Of a stretch of DNA of 64,000 bases, positions 27,047 to 34,362 are shown piece after piece (the first letter of the stretch is position 1; every line of letters starts with the position of its first letter). Under the pieces are notes generated by a model. That model was not told where the DNA came from, searched no databases, and saw only the letters and a program-made list of their open reading frames with translations. The position numbers were made by a program, and so were the translations under genes. Origin of the DNA: an uncultured Pelagibacteraceae bacterium (GTDB lineage Bacteria > Pseudomonadota > Alphaproteobacteria > Pelagibacterales > Pelagibacteraceae); NCBI GenBank assembly GCA_902594655.1, contig CACJMW010000001.1, positions 44,892-108,891 of the forward strand. The letters run 5' to 3'.

Positions 27047-27916
27047 TTACTGTTGATTTTGTTTTTGTTTAATATTTCCAAAAAATTTAAAGAACTCACT
27101 ATCAGGTGAGAGTATTAATGAAGTTTCACCGCCTATTAATGCTTTCTCGTATGCTTGCATTGCTCTGTAGAATGCAAAAAACTCTGGATCTTTTCCAAAT
27201 GCATCTGCAAAAATTTTATTTCTTTTACCATCACCCTCTCCTTTTAAAATTTGAGAAGATTTTTCTGCATTTGCTAATATTACTGTTACTTCTTTATCTG
27301 CATTAGCAGTTATTTCAGCGGCCATCTCTGCCCCTTTTGCTCTAAACTCTTTTGCTTCTCGCTCTCTTTCGGTCTGCATTCTTTTATAAATTGCTTCACT
27401 ATTTGCTTGAGGAAGATCTGCTCTTTTAATTCTTACATCTACAATTTTAATACCAAAGTTTTCTGCTTCGTTGTTTACCCCATCTTGTATTAAACTCATT
27501 TGATTTGTTCTATCTGCTGATAACAATGTCTGCAATCTTTGTGTACCAAGCACACTTCTTATTCTTGAATTTATGATTGTAGATAGTCTTGATCTTGCTA
27601 CTCTTTCATTACCAACTGATATATAGAATTTTAGAGGATCAACTATTTGAAATCTCGCAAACGCATCTACGATTAATCTTTTTTGGTCTGATGCAATTAC
27701 TTCTTCTGGTGGTGTATCTAGATTTAAAATTCTCTTATCTAAAAAAACTACATTTTGTATAAACGGAATCTTAAAGTTTATACCTGGTTTCATAATAATT
27801 TTTTTTGGATCACCAAACTGAAGTACTATCGCCTGGTTTACTTCTTTAACAATAAAAACTGAAAAGAAAATTGTTACTGCAATTAAAATAACAAGTGATA
27901 TTATAAATTTTTTCAT
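27047..27916 (-). CDS. hflC: HflC, SPFH-domain membrane protein
   Basis: 289 residues. One N-terminal helix (about 5-25), SPFH domain from QAIVLQFGDPKKI, and a long Ala/Glu-rich helix (about 185-245, EREREAKEFRAKGAEMAAEI). With HflK it forms the large periplasmic cage that surrounds FtsH hexamers and limits their proteolysis. It overlaps hflK by one base. FtsH itself is in this window at 55611-57518. Confidence 0.95.
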   Translation of the reverse strand: MKKFIISLVILIAVTIFFSVFIVKEVNQAIVLQFGDPKKIIMKPGINFKIPFIQNVVFLDKRILNLDTPPEEVIASDQKRLIVDAFARFQIVDPLKFYISVGNERVARSRLSTIINSRIRSVLGTQRLQTLLSADRTNQMSLIQDGVNNEAENFGIKIVDVRIKRADLPQANSEAIYKRMQTEREREAKEFRAKGAEMAAEITANADKEVTVILANAEKSSQILKGEGDGKRNKIFADAFGKDPEFFAFYRAMQAYEKALIGGETSLILSPDSEFFKFFGNIKQKQNQQ

Positions 27917-29010
27917 TAATTAGTTACCTTTTTTTTTAGCTCAGGAAGAGGTAAGTAAGGAACTACTCCTGAACCAGAGTTTTTATCAATTATTATTTTA
28001 TCAATATCAGCTAAAACTTTTTCCATGGTCTCTAAATACATTCTTTCTTGTGTTACACTTTTTGCATTTTTATATTCATTATAGATTGATAAAAACCTAC
28101 TTGCTTCTCCCTCAGCTTTCGCTACAACTTCTTTTTTATAAGCTTCCGCAGCTTGTAAGATTACAGCCGCATCTCCTCTAGCTCTTGGTATCACATCATT
28201 TGCATAAGCTTCGGCTTCATTTTTGGCTCTTTCCATGTCTGCCCTTGCTGCTTGCACATCCCTAAACGCATCAATAACTTGATCTGGTGGATCTGCTTTT
28301 TGAGTTTGCACTTGTGTAATTTGAATTCCTGAATTGTATTCATCTAAAATATTCTGAATAATTTTTTGAGTATCAATTTCTATTTGAGATCTACCCTCAG
28401 TTAGAATAGGTTGAATATTTGATCTTGCAATTACCTCTCTCATAGCTGTTTCGGCAGCTGCTTTAACTGTTCCTTCTGGGTCTTGAATTTTAAATAAAAA
28501 CTTACCTGCATCTTTTATCACCCAAAATACAGAAAAATCTATGTTAACAATATTTTCATCACCAGTTAACATTAAGCTTTCTTCTGGGACATCAGCTACA
28601 CTTGATGATGTAAAACCTGTATCTCTTTCTGATCTAAACCCTATATCCATTCTATTTACTTTAGTTACTTTGGGCGTTAAAACACTCTCTATTGGAATTG
28701 GTAAGTGATAGTTTAATCCAGGTTGAGTTGTTTTTATAAATTTTCCAAATCTTAAAACTACACCTTGTTCATCAGGAAGCACTCTGTATAAACCACTTAA
28801 GGCCCACAAAACTGCAACTAGAACAAGAGCGAGAATTATAGGTTTATTTCCTGAGCTTCCTCCAGGAAAAAATCTGTTAATTTTGTTTTGTAAATTTTTA
28901 ACAATTTCATCAACATTAGGTGGTGTTGGTCCTCTTCTAAAACCCCCATCTCCATTGCCGTTTCCTCCGGGAGGTGTTCCCCATGGGCTTTGATTTTTGA
29001 AATCGTTCAT
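27916..29010 (-). CDS. hflK: HflK, SPFH-domain membrane protein
   Basis: 364 residues. A glycine/proline-rich cytoplasmic N-terminus (GTPPGGNGNGDGG at about 11-23), a helix at about 58-76, then SPFH domain (EQGVVLRFGKFIKTTQPGLN) and a long helical region near 250-330. This is typical HflK, the partner of HflC. The C-terminus is short, without the long Gln/Pro tail of some species. It is divergent from mrp; the 84-bp gap contains an AAGACA/TGTCTT inverted repeat around a TATAAT box. Confidence 0.95.
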   Translation of the reverse strand: MNDFKNQSPWGTPPGGNGNGDGGFRRGPTPPNVDEIVKNLQNKINRFFPGGSSGNKPIILALVLVAVLWALSGLYRVLPDEQGVVLRFGKFIKTTQPGLNYHLPIPIESVLTPKVTKVNRMDIGFRSERDTGFTSSSVADVPEESLMLTGDENIVNIDFSVFWVIKDAGKFLFKIQDPEGTVKAAAETAMREVIARSNIQPILTEGRSQIEIDTQKIIQNILDEYNSGIQITQVQTQKADPPDQVIDAFRDVQAARADMERAKNEAEAYANDVIPRARGDAAVILQAAEAYKKEVVAKAEGEASRFLSIYNEYKNAKSVTQERMYLETMEKVLADIDKIIIDKNSGSGVVPYLPLPELKKKVTN

Positions 29011-29032
29011 AAGACAATGTATATAATGTCTT
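29011..29032. promoter_or_regulatory. Inverted repeat and -10-like box between hflK and mrp
   Basis: AAGACA (29011-29016) and TGTCTT (29027-29032) form an inverted repeat around ATGTATATAA. On the plus strand TTGAAA at 28997-29002 stands 17 nt before TATATA (29020-29025), a possible promoter for mrp. On the minus strand TATACA could serve hflK. The repeat starts right at the hflK ATG and could be an operator shared by both genes. Tentative. Confidence 0.3.
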
Positions 29033-29094
29033 TGTGGTCAAAAACAAGGTAATGATACTTTAAAAATAATTGAAAATAAGGTCTAATTGACACA

Positions 29095-29886
29095 ATGAAA
29101 GAAAATTTGCATCAAAAACGCTTTCAAAAAAACCCAATTAAGGGAACAAAGTTTACTATTGCTATTTCAAGTGCAAAAGGAGGGGTTGGCAAATCGACTT
29201 TTGCAACGAATCTAGCAATAGCATTAAAACAAATAGGATGCAAAGTTGGTCTCTTAGATGCAGATATTTATGGACCCTCATTGCCGAAATTATTTTCAAT
29301 CAAAGGCAAACCTGAGAGTGACGGTCAAAATTTAAAACCAATTCTTAAATATGACATTCAGTGTATGTCAATTGGTTTTCTAACTGATGAGCAAACACCA
29401 ATGATTTGGAGAGGCCCCATGGTAACTTCTGCCATTAAAACATTTGCTCAAAAAGTACTATGGAGGGATTTGGATTTTATAATTGTTGATATGCCTCCAG
29501 GGACAGGAGATACACAGTTAACTTTTTCTCAAGAAATAATTATGGATGGAGTAATAATTATCTCTACACCGCAAGAAATTGCCCTACAAGATGTTAAAAG
29601 AGGAATAAAAATGTTTGATAAACTCAAGGTAAATATAATTGGTTTAATTGATAATATGAGTCACTTTACTGGAGACGATGGAAAAAAATATCCTATCTTT
29701 GGTGAGGGAGGAGTAAAAAAAACTGCTGAAGAATTTCAAAAAGAATTTTTAGGAGAAATTCCAATTAATCCAGACGTAGGAAAACAAGGAGATATGGGAG
29801 TACCAATTGTTGAAAGTAAACCAGACCATGAAATATCAAAAATTTATTTAGGTTTAGCTAAAAAAATTAAATCAACTTATCTTTAA
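29095..29886 (+). CDS. Mrp/ApbC-family P-loop ATPase (Fe-S carrier)
   Basis: 263 residues. A deviant Walker [18 protein letters not shown], is at about 26-42, with [15 protein letters not shown] (A') and [13 protein letters not shown] typical of Mrp/NBP35. The family carries and inserts iron-sulfur clusters. Here the N-terminal DUF59 domain found in longer Mrp proteins is missing, and the CxxC pair of the C-terminus is not evident in this translation, so cluster binding is less certain. The 3' end overlaps the convergent thyX by 20 bp. Confidence 0.88.
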   Translation: MKENLHQKRFQKNPIKGTKFTIAISSAKGGVGKSTFATNLAIALKQIGCKVGLLDADIYGPSLPKLFSIKGKPESDGQNLKPILKYDIQCMSIGFLTDEQTPMIWRGPMVTSAIKTFAQKVLWRDLDFIIVDMPPGTGDTQLTFSQEIIMDGVIIISTPQEIALQDVKRGIKMFDKLKVNIIGLIDNMSHFTGDDGKKYPIFGEGGVKKTAEEFQKEFLGEIPINPDVGKQGDMGVPIVESKPDHEISKIYLGLAKKIKSTYL

Positions 29887-30814
29887 GATCAAAAGCTTCC
29901 ATCAGTTCGTTCCATTCTCTCTTCGAAAGTCCAGATTGATCAACGGTAATTATTTCACCTTTTAGAAGTTTTTTAATAACTTTTTTTCCTTTAGCTGATA
30001 CTTCTGTTCCACCAACTCTATAATCCATGAAAGCTTCATAACTGATTGGGACCCATTTTTTTACAGTATCTAACATTGCGTCAGCGTATGCTCTTATTTC
30101 ATATTGGGCATGGCGGTCTGCTCGAAGTCTTAAAAAATTCATTAAATTTAATAAATCAGTTTTCCAATACCATTGGGTGTAAGTATTTAGTGTCAAATTC
30201 ATTCTAGCTAATTCTCTAGCTAAACCTATTGCCTTTTCATCAATTACTGTACCATCATATCTTTCGTTCAACATCATTTCGTAGTTATTATAAGTTTGTT
30301 CTGCATCACCTTTTAAAAGATCTAAAACTTTTTTGGCTTGTTCTCCTTCAATAACATCTCCTCTTCCTTGCCTATTATTTTGAGATTGTGCCGCTAAATG
30401 TTCTGGAGCAGGTAAGTAAAACTCTTTGTCTAATATTGAATATCTTGCTGAATACTCGTTTACATTTGCGGTTCTGTGTCTTATCCATTGTCTTGCAATA
30501 AAAATAGGAAGTTTAACATGATATTTTATCTCACACATTTCAAATGGTGTACTATGCCAATGTCTCATTAAATATTTTATTAATCCTGCATCAGTAGAAA
30601 CTTTTTTAGTTCCTTTTCCATATGAAACTCTAGCTGCCTGAACTATAGATGTATCATCGCCCATGTAGTCAACAACTCTTATAAAACCATGGTCTAATAT
30701 GGGTATTGCTTCATAAAGCACTTTTTCAAGTTCAGGAACAGTGACTCTTTTAGTTATATTCTCTTGTGATTGTTGCTCTTTTATTTCTTTTGATTGTTCT
30801 TCAGTTAGTTTCAT
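29867..30814 (-). CDS. thyX: Flavin-dependent thymidylate synthase ThyX
   Basis: 315 residues. The ThyX signature [15 protein letters not shown], at about 150, binds FAD and dUMP. Further conserved parts are RQWIRHR before it and [15 protein letters not shown] near 235-250. It methylates dUMP with methylene-tetrahydrofolate and NADPH. The N-terminal 25 residues are Gln/Glu-rich and not part of the domain. ThyX in place of ThyA is common in small-genome bacteria. Confidence 0.95.
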   Translation of the reverse strand: MKLTEEQSKEIKEQQSQENITKRVTVPELEKVLYEAIPILDHGFIRVVDYMGDDTSIVQAARVSYGKGTKKVSTDAGLIKYLMRHWHSTPFEMCEIKYHVKLPIFIARQWIRHRTANVNEYSARYSILDKEFYLPAPEHLAAQSQNNRQGRGDVIEGEQAKKVLDLLKGDAEQTYNNYEMMLNERYDGTVIDEKAIGLARELARMNLTLNTYTQWYWKTDLLNLMNFLRLRADRHAQYEIRAYADAMLDTVKKWVPISYEAFMDYRVGGTEVSAKGKKVIKKLLKGEIITVDQSGLSKREWNELMEAFDLKDKLI

Positions 30815-30824
30815 GAATAAATTA

Positions 30825-30852
30825 TTGAATCTCTCAAAATTGGTTTTATATT
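30825..30852 (+). promoter_or_regulatory. Possible promoter of the split tmRNA gene
   Basis: TTGAAT (30825-30830) and TATATT (30847-30852) with 16-nt spacing on the plus strand, upstream of the acceptor half of the tmRNA and after the thyX start. It is the best sigma-70-like pair in this gap. Tentative. Confidence 0.4.
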
Positions 30853-30879
30853 ATAAATGTTGGTTTTCCAACTATGACG

Positions 30880-30938
30880 ATAAACGAATTTCGTAATAAC
30901 CATTACGGACGTGGGGGCAGTACCCACCACCTCCACCA
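30880..30938 (+). ncRNA. ssrA: Two-piece tmRNA, acceptor RNA (3' half, encoded first)
   Basis: ACGGACGTGGGGGCAGTACC is the T-arm and CACCTCC is the 3' acceptor strand, followed by discriminator A and encoded CCA at 30936-30938. CACCTCC pairs with the GGGGGTG that begins the coding RNA at 30951 (seven pairs, one G-U). AATAAC at 30895-30900 can pair with GTTATT at 30983-30988 as part of helix P2. In a normal tmRNA this half would be at the 3' end, so the gene is circularly permuted, as known for alphaproteobacteria. The 5' border is approximate. Confidence 0.88.
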
Positions 30939-30950
30939 TTTTCAACTTAT

Positions 30951-31120
30951 GGGGGTGAATTAGGATCGACGGGTGTCTAAAAGTTATTCTTTCGTCAGGT
31001 ATTGTTCCGCCTTAATGGGCAATTTTATAAATGCTAACGAAAGTTATGCACTTGCAGCTTAATTAATACGTTAATTAAGTTACGGGGCTTGGGGCACCTG
31101 GCAACAGAACGCCCCCCATA
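30951..31120 (+). ncRNA. ssrA: Two-piece tmRNA, coding RNA (5' half, encoded second)
   Basis: Begins GGGGGTGAATTAGGATCGAC, the conserved tmRNA 5' end, 12 nt after the CCA of the acceptor half. The tag reading frame at 31033-31062 encodes ANESYALAA and stops at TAA; with the alanine from charged tmRNA the added tag is (A)ANESYALAA. Directly after the stop is a 9-bp hairpin CTTAATTAA/TTAATTAAG (31058-31066 with 31071-31079). Further on, GGGGC and GCCCC elements near 31084-31117 can pair. The RNA frees stalled ribosomes with SmpB. The 3' border is approximate. Confidence 0.9.
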
Positions 31121-31173
31121 GCATATTATATATTCTATAATTTTATTTAAAATATTTATTTAAACTTTGTAAA

Positions 31174-31602
31174 TTATATTATCGAAACGCTATGATTTAT
31201 TTCTTTAAGCTGTTTTTTAATTTCAGAATTATAAACTCCAGCTTTTAATATAACCATGGGCTTTTTTATTTTTTTAAGAATCTCTGGTGATTTTACAATT
31301 AAATTGGTCCCATAAAGCCTTTTATGTTGTTTAATTTTATCGTTATCTAAAATAAAAATTATTTTTTTTTGATTAAGACCAAAATTAATTAGAAATTGAG
31401 AAAATATATGGGCTCCGAATAAATATACAGGTTTATTTGACTTATTAATTTTTAAATTAAGTTTCCTTGAAATTTGTTTAAAGTAATTAAAGTAATTTTT
31501 AAATAATTCACTGTTTTTAATATATTCATTTTTGAATTTATTTTTAACTTTATTTATTTTTTTGGTATTAATAGTTGAATAAAATATACTATGATCTTTC
31601 AT
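31174..31602 (-). pseudogene. C-terminal part of a SAM methyltransferase (frame-split)
   Basis: 142 residues in this frame. PVYLFGAHIFSQFLINFGL and IIFILDNDKIKQHKRLYGTN, then NSEIKKQL, match the C-terminal domain of C-methyltransferase proteins used with nucleotide sugars or other substrates. The start MKDHSIFYSTIN continues the upstream frame if one A is removed from the A10 run (T-run 31609-31618): KILKKKYFMKDHSIFYS. Together the two halves make about 385 residues, usual for this two-domain family. As given, the frames overlap by 14 bp. Confidence 0.75.
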
Positions 31603-32329
31603 AAAATATTTTTTTTTTCAATATTTTAAACCCATATTTTTTTAGTAAATATTCACATAATTTTTCATTTAAATAATAAGTGTGTTCAAAATTTAAAAAG
31701 TTGGAATATTTTTTTATCAACATTTGTCTCATATTTGGAATAGAAAAAATTAACTTATGGTCTTTTTTTACATGTAAAGACAGCATTTTCATAAAGCTGT
31801 TTGGATCATAAACATGTTCAAAAACATGAGAATGAATAAAATGATAGTCCTTATATTTTTTTCCTAATTTATTATTGTAGAATCCTTTAATAAACTTAGC
31901 TCTACAATTTTTCACAGGATGTGGGTTTGGCTCAATTATTATCCAAGGAATTTTCTTTTTTAAATTAAAATATTTTTCTGCTAAAATTCCTTTTGCTCCG
32001 CCAATTTCAAAAACTTTATTTATGTTTTGAGTTTTAATGAATTCTGCGAATTTTTGATGATGAAGATCCCAAAGTTTTCCAACAGTACCTGATGTATGGG
32101 TACTTTGATATATAAGACTTAAAGGCAAAACAGGTTTCAACTGGACTAGTCCATATTTTTTATCAATATACCAATTCATATCCTCGGTTTTATCAGTATT
32201 TGGTGATTTATTTGTTACACCCATAAAAACTGGAAACTTTTTAAGACTTTTTAAAAGTTTAAAATTCTTTTCTATTGATAAGAAATTTTTATCTCTATTA
32301 AATTTTTTGTTTAATAAGTTATATTTCAT
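31589..32329 (-). pseudogene. N-terminal part of a class I SAM-dependent methyltransferase (frame-split)
   Basis: 246 residues. SAM-binding fold: KVFEIGGAKGILAEKYFN (motif I, about 112-129), WIIIEPNPHP (motif II acid), HFIHSHVFEHVYDPNSFMKM (motif IV to post-IV). It ends with KILKKKIFYERS and a stop inside the A10 run, where the correct frame would continue into 31174-31602. Substrate is unknown; the fused C-terminal domain is seen in sugar or surface-polymer C-methyltransferases. It follows tRNA-Leu by 67 bp on the same strand and runs toward the tmRNA. Confidence 0.8.
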
Positions 32330-32396
32330 TTTAAGTTAATATAATGAATATATATAACTTCTCTATTTTAAAAAGAAAATCTTTATGTTTAGTTTT

Positions 32397-32482
32397 TGGT
32401 GCGGTCAGAGAGACTTGAACTCTCATGGGCTATACCCACACGGCCCTCAACCGTGCCTGTCTACCAATTTCAGCATGACCGC
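32397..32482 (-). tRNA. tRNA-Leu (anticodon GAG)
   Basis: 86 nt on the minus strand. Acceptor GCGGTCA at the 5' end pairs with TGACCGC; a class II long variable arm (TGGGTATAGCCCA) is present; anticodon loop TTGAGGG between CACGG and CCGTG gives GAG, reading CUC and CUU. Discriminator A and CCA (32399-32397) are encoded. T-loop TTCAAGT is standard. Confidence 0.95.
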
Positions 32483-32540
32483 AGTATATGCGTCAGATTA
32501 AATGAATGACAATTCTATTTCAAGTTGGTAAGTATTGAAA

Positions 32541-33530
32541 ATGGAAATTTCTGAGGAAATAAAAAAAGTAACTGATCCTATTTATAAAAAAATTTCAAAT
32601 ACAGTTCCAGAAATTGAGTGGTTAAGTCATGCTCCATATATTTATAAAATAAATAAGCTCAAAAAAGAGAAGAATGCAATTATTTTAGCACATAATTATC
32701 AAACACCGGAAATCTATCATGGAATATCAGATTTTTCTGCTGACTCATTAGCTTTAGCTGTTGAGGCGGCAAAAACAAAAGCTGAAATTATTGTCATGTG
32801 TGGAGTTCATTTCATGGCTGAGACAGCTAAACTAATGAGCCCAAATAAAAAAGTTTTATTACCTGATATGAGTGCCGGTTGTTCATTATCATCTTCAATA
32901 ACCGGTGAAGATGTAAGAAAATTAAAACAAACATATCCTGGGGTACCTGTGGTTTCATATGTAAATACATCTGCAGATGTCAAAGCAGAAACTGATGTTT
33001 GTTGTACTTCTGCTAATGCAATTAAAATAGTTAATTCATTGGGAGTTGGTAAAGTTATTTTTTTACCTGATGATTATCTGGCTAAATATGTTGCTTCTCA
33101 AACTGATGTGGAAATTATTTCTTGGAGAGGGACATGTGAAGTTCACGAGCAATTTACTGATGAGGAGATTAATGAGATCAGAAAAAATAATCCTGGTATA
33201 AAAATCATAGCTCACCCTGAGTGTCCACCTGATGTTATTAATGCAAGTGACTTTACAGGATCAACAAGTGGAATGATAAAATATGTCAAAAATAATCAGC
33301 CTGAGAAAGTCATGATGGTAACAGAATGTTCAATGAGTGATAATGTTCAAGTAGATAATCCAAATGTTAAATTTATAAGACCGTGCAATCTTTGTCCCCA
33401 TATGAAAAAAATAACTCTTCCAAAAATATTAGATTGTTTAGAAAATGAGACAAATGAAATAATCATGGATAGGGCTATTATTGAAAAAGCAAGAAATTCT
33501 GTGGAGAGAATGGTTAAAATTGGTCGTTAG
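32541..33530 (+). CDS. nadA: Quinolinate synthase A
   Basis: 329 residues from ATG 32541; a TTG two codons upstream is also in frame but the ATG has a GGTAAG-type ribosome site at 32527-32533. Cysteines of the [4Fe-4S] cluster are in VMCGVHFMAE, KAETDVCCTSAN and RPCNLCPHMKKITL; HNYQTPEIYHGISDFSADS is the first domain signature. It condenses iminoaspartate with dihydroxyacetone phosphate. nadC follows 4 nt after the stop. nadB (L-aspartate oxidase) is not in this window. Confidence 0.95.
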   Translation: MEISEEIKKVTDPIYKKISNTVPEIEWLSHAPYIYKINKLKKEKNAIILAHNYQTPEIYHGISDFSADSLALAVEAAKTKAEIIVMCGVHFMAETAKLMSPNKKVLLPDMSAGCSLSSSITGEDVRKLKQTYPGVPVVSYVNTSADVKAETDVCCTSANAIKIVNSLGVGKVIFLPDDYLAKYVASQTDVEIISWRGTCEVHEQFTDEEINEIRKNNPGIKIIAHPECPPDVINASDFTGSTSGMIKYVKNNQPEKVMMVTECSMSDNVQVDNPNVKFIRPCNLCPHMKKITLPKILDCLENETNEIIMDRAIIEKARNSVERMVKIGR

Positions 33531-33534
33531 ATCA

Positions 33535-34362
33535 GTGAAAAAAGTAAATCAAAAATATATTAATTCTGTAGTTGAGAAGGCTCTATTAGAGGACTTGTCA
33601 CCTAAAGGTGATTTAACAACTGACCTGGTCTCAAAAAAAAATAAAATAATTAAAGCAAAGATTATTGCAAAACAAAATGGAATTATTTCTGGCTTAAATT
33701 TTTGCAAAACTGCCTTTAAACTTGTAGGTAAAGAGACAATTTTTAAGAAAAAAATTAAAGATGGAAAAAGAATTAAAAAAAATAAAGTGATCGCAGAAAT
33801 TAAAGCTAAAGCTAAAACAATTCTGACTGCTGAAAGAACTGCGCTAAATTTTCTTAATCATGCTTCAGGAATTTCAACTTATACAAATAAATTTGTTAAA
33901 AAAGTTGGTAAAAAAACTAAAATTTGTTGTACAAGAAAAACTTCACCTAATCTAAGATTATTTGAAAAATATGCTGTAAAAAAAGGTGGTGGTTACAATC
34001 ATAGATTTAATTTAAGTGATGAAATTTTAATTAAAGAAAATCATATAAGTTCAGACGAAAATTTGAAAAATTTGCTAATTAAAGCAATTAAAACAAAAAA
34101 GATAATTACTGTTGAGGTTGAAAATCTAGAACAATTAAAACAAATTTTAGAATTTAAATTTAAAAGAATATTATTTGATAATATGAATCTTAAACTATTA
34201 AAAAAGTGTTTAAAGATCTGCAAGAATAATTATGAGACCGAATATTCTGGAAATGTAAGCTTAGAAAATATAAATTTGATTTCTAAAACTGGCATTAACA
34301 GAATATCTGTCGGTTCAATAACACATAGTGCGCCAATTTTTGATAGTAGTTTGTTAATTTAA
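33535..34362 (+). CDS. nadC: Nicotinate-nucleotide pyrophosphorylase (quinolinate phosphoribosyltransferase)
   Basis: 275 residues from GTG 33535, right after the nadA stop; the frame is open further upstream into nadA, but family members begin near here. Type II phosphoribosyltransferase: TAERTALNFLNHASGIST, CTRKTSPNLRLFEKYAVKKG (RKT..R), HRFNLSDEILIKENHI and ISVGSITHSAPIFDSSL at the end are all diagnostic. It converts quinolinate and PRPP to nicotinate mononucleotide. The start is an inference from position. Confidence 0.93.
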   Translation: MKKVNQKYINSVVEKALLEDLSPKGDLTTDLVSKKNKIIKAKIIAKQNGIISGLNFCKTAFKLVGKETIFKKKIKDGKRIKKNKVIAEIKAKAKTILTAERTALNFLNHASGISTYTNKFVKKVGKKTKICCTRKTSPNLRLFEKYAVKKGGGYNHRFNLSDEILIKENHISSDENLKNLLIKAIKTKKIITVEVENLEQLKQILEFKFKRILFDNMNLKLLKKCLKICKNNYETEYSGNVSLENINLISKTGINRISVGSITHSAPIFDSSLLI

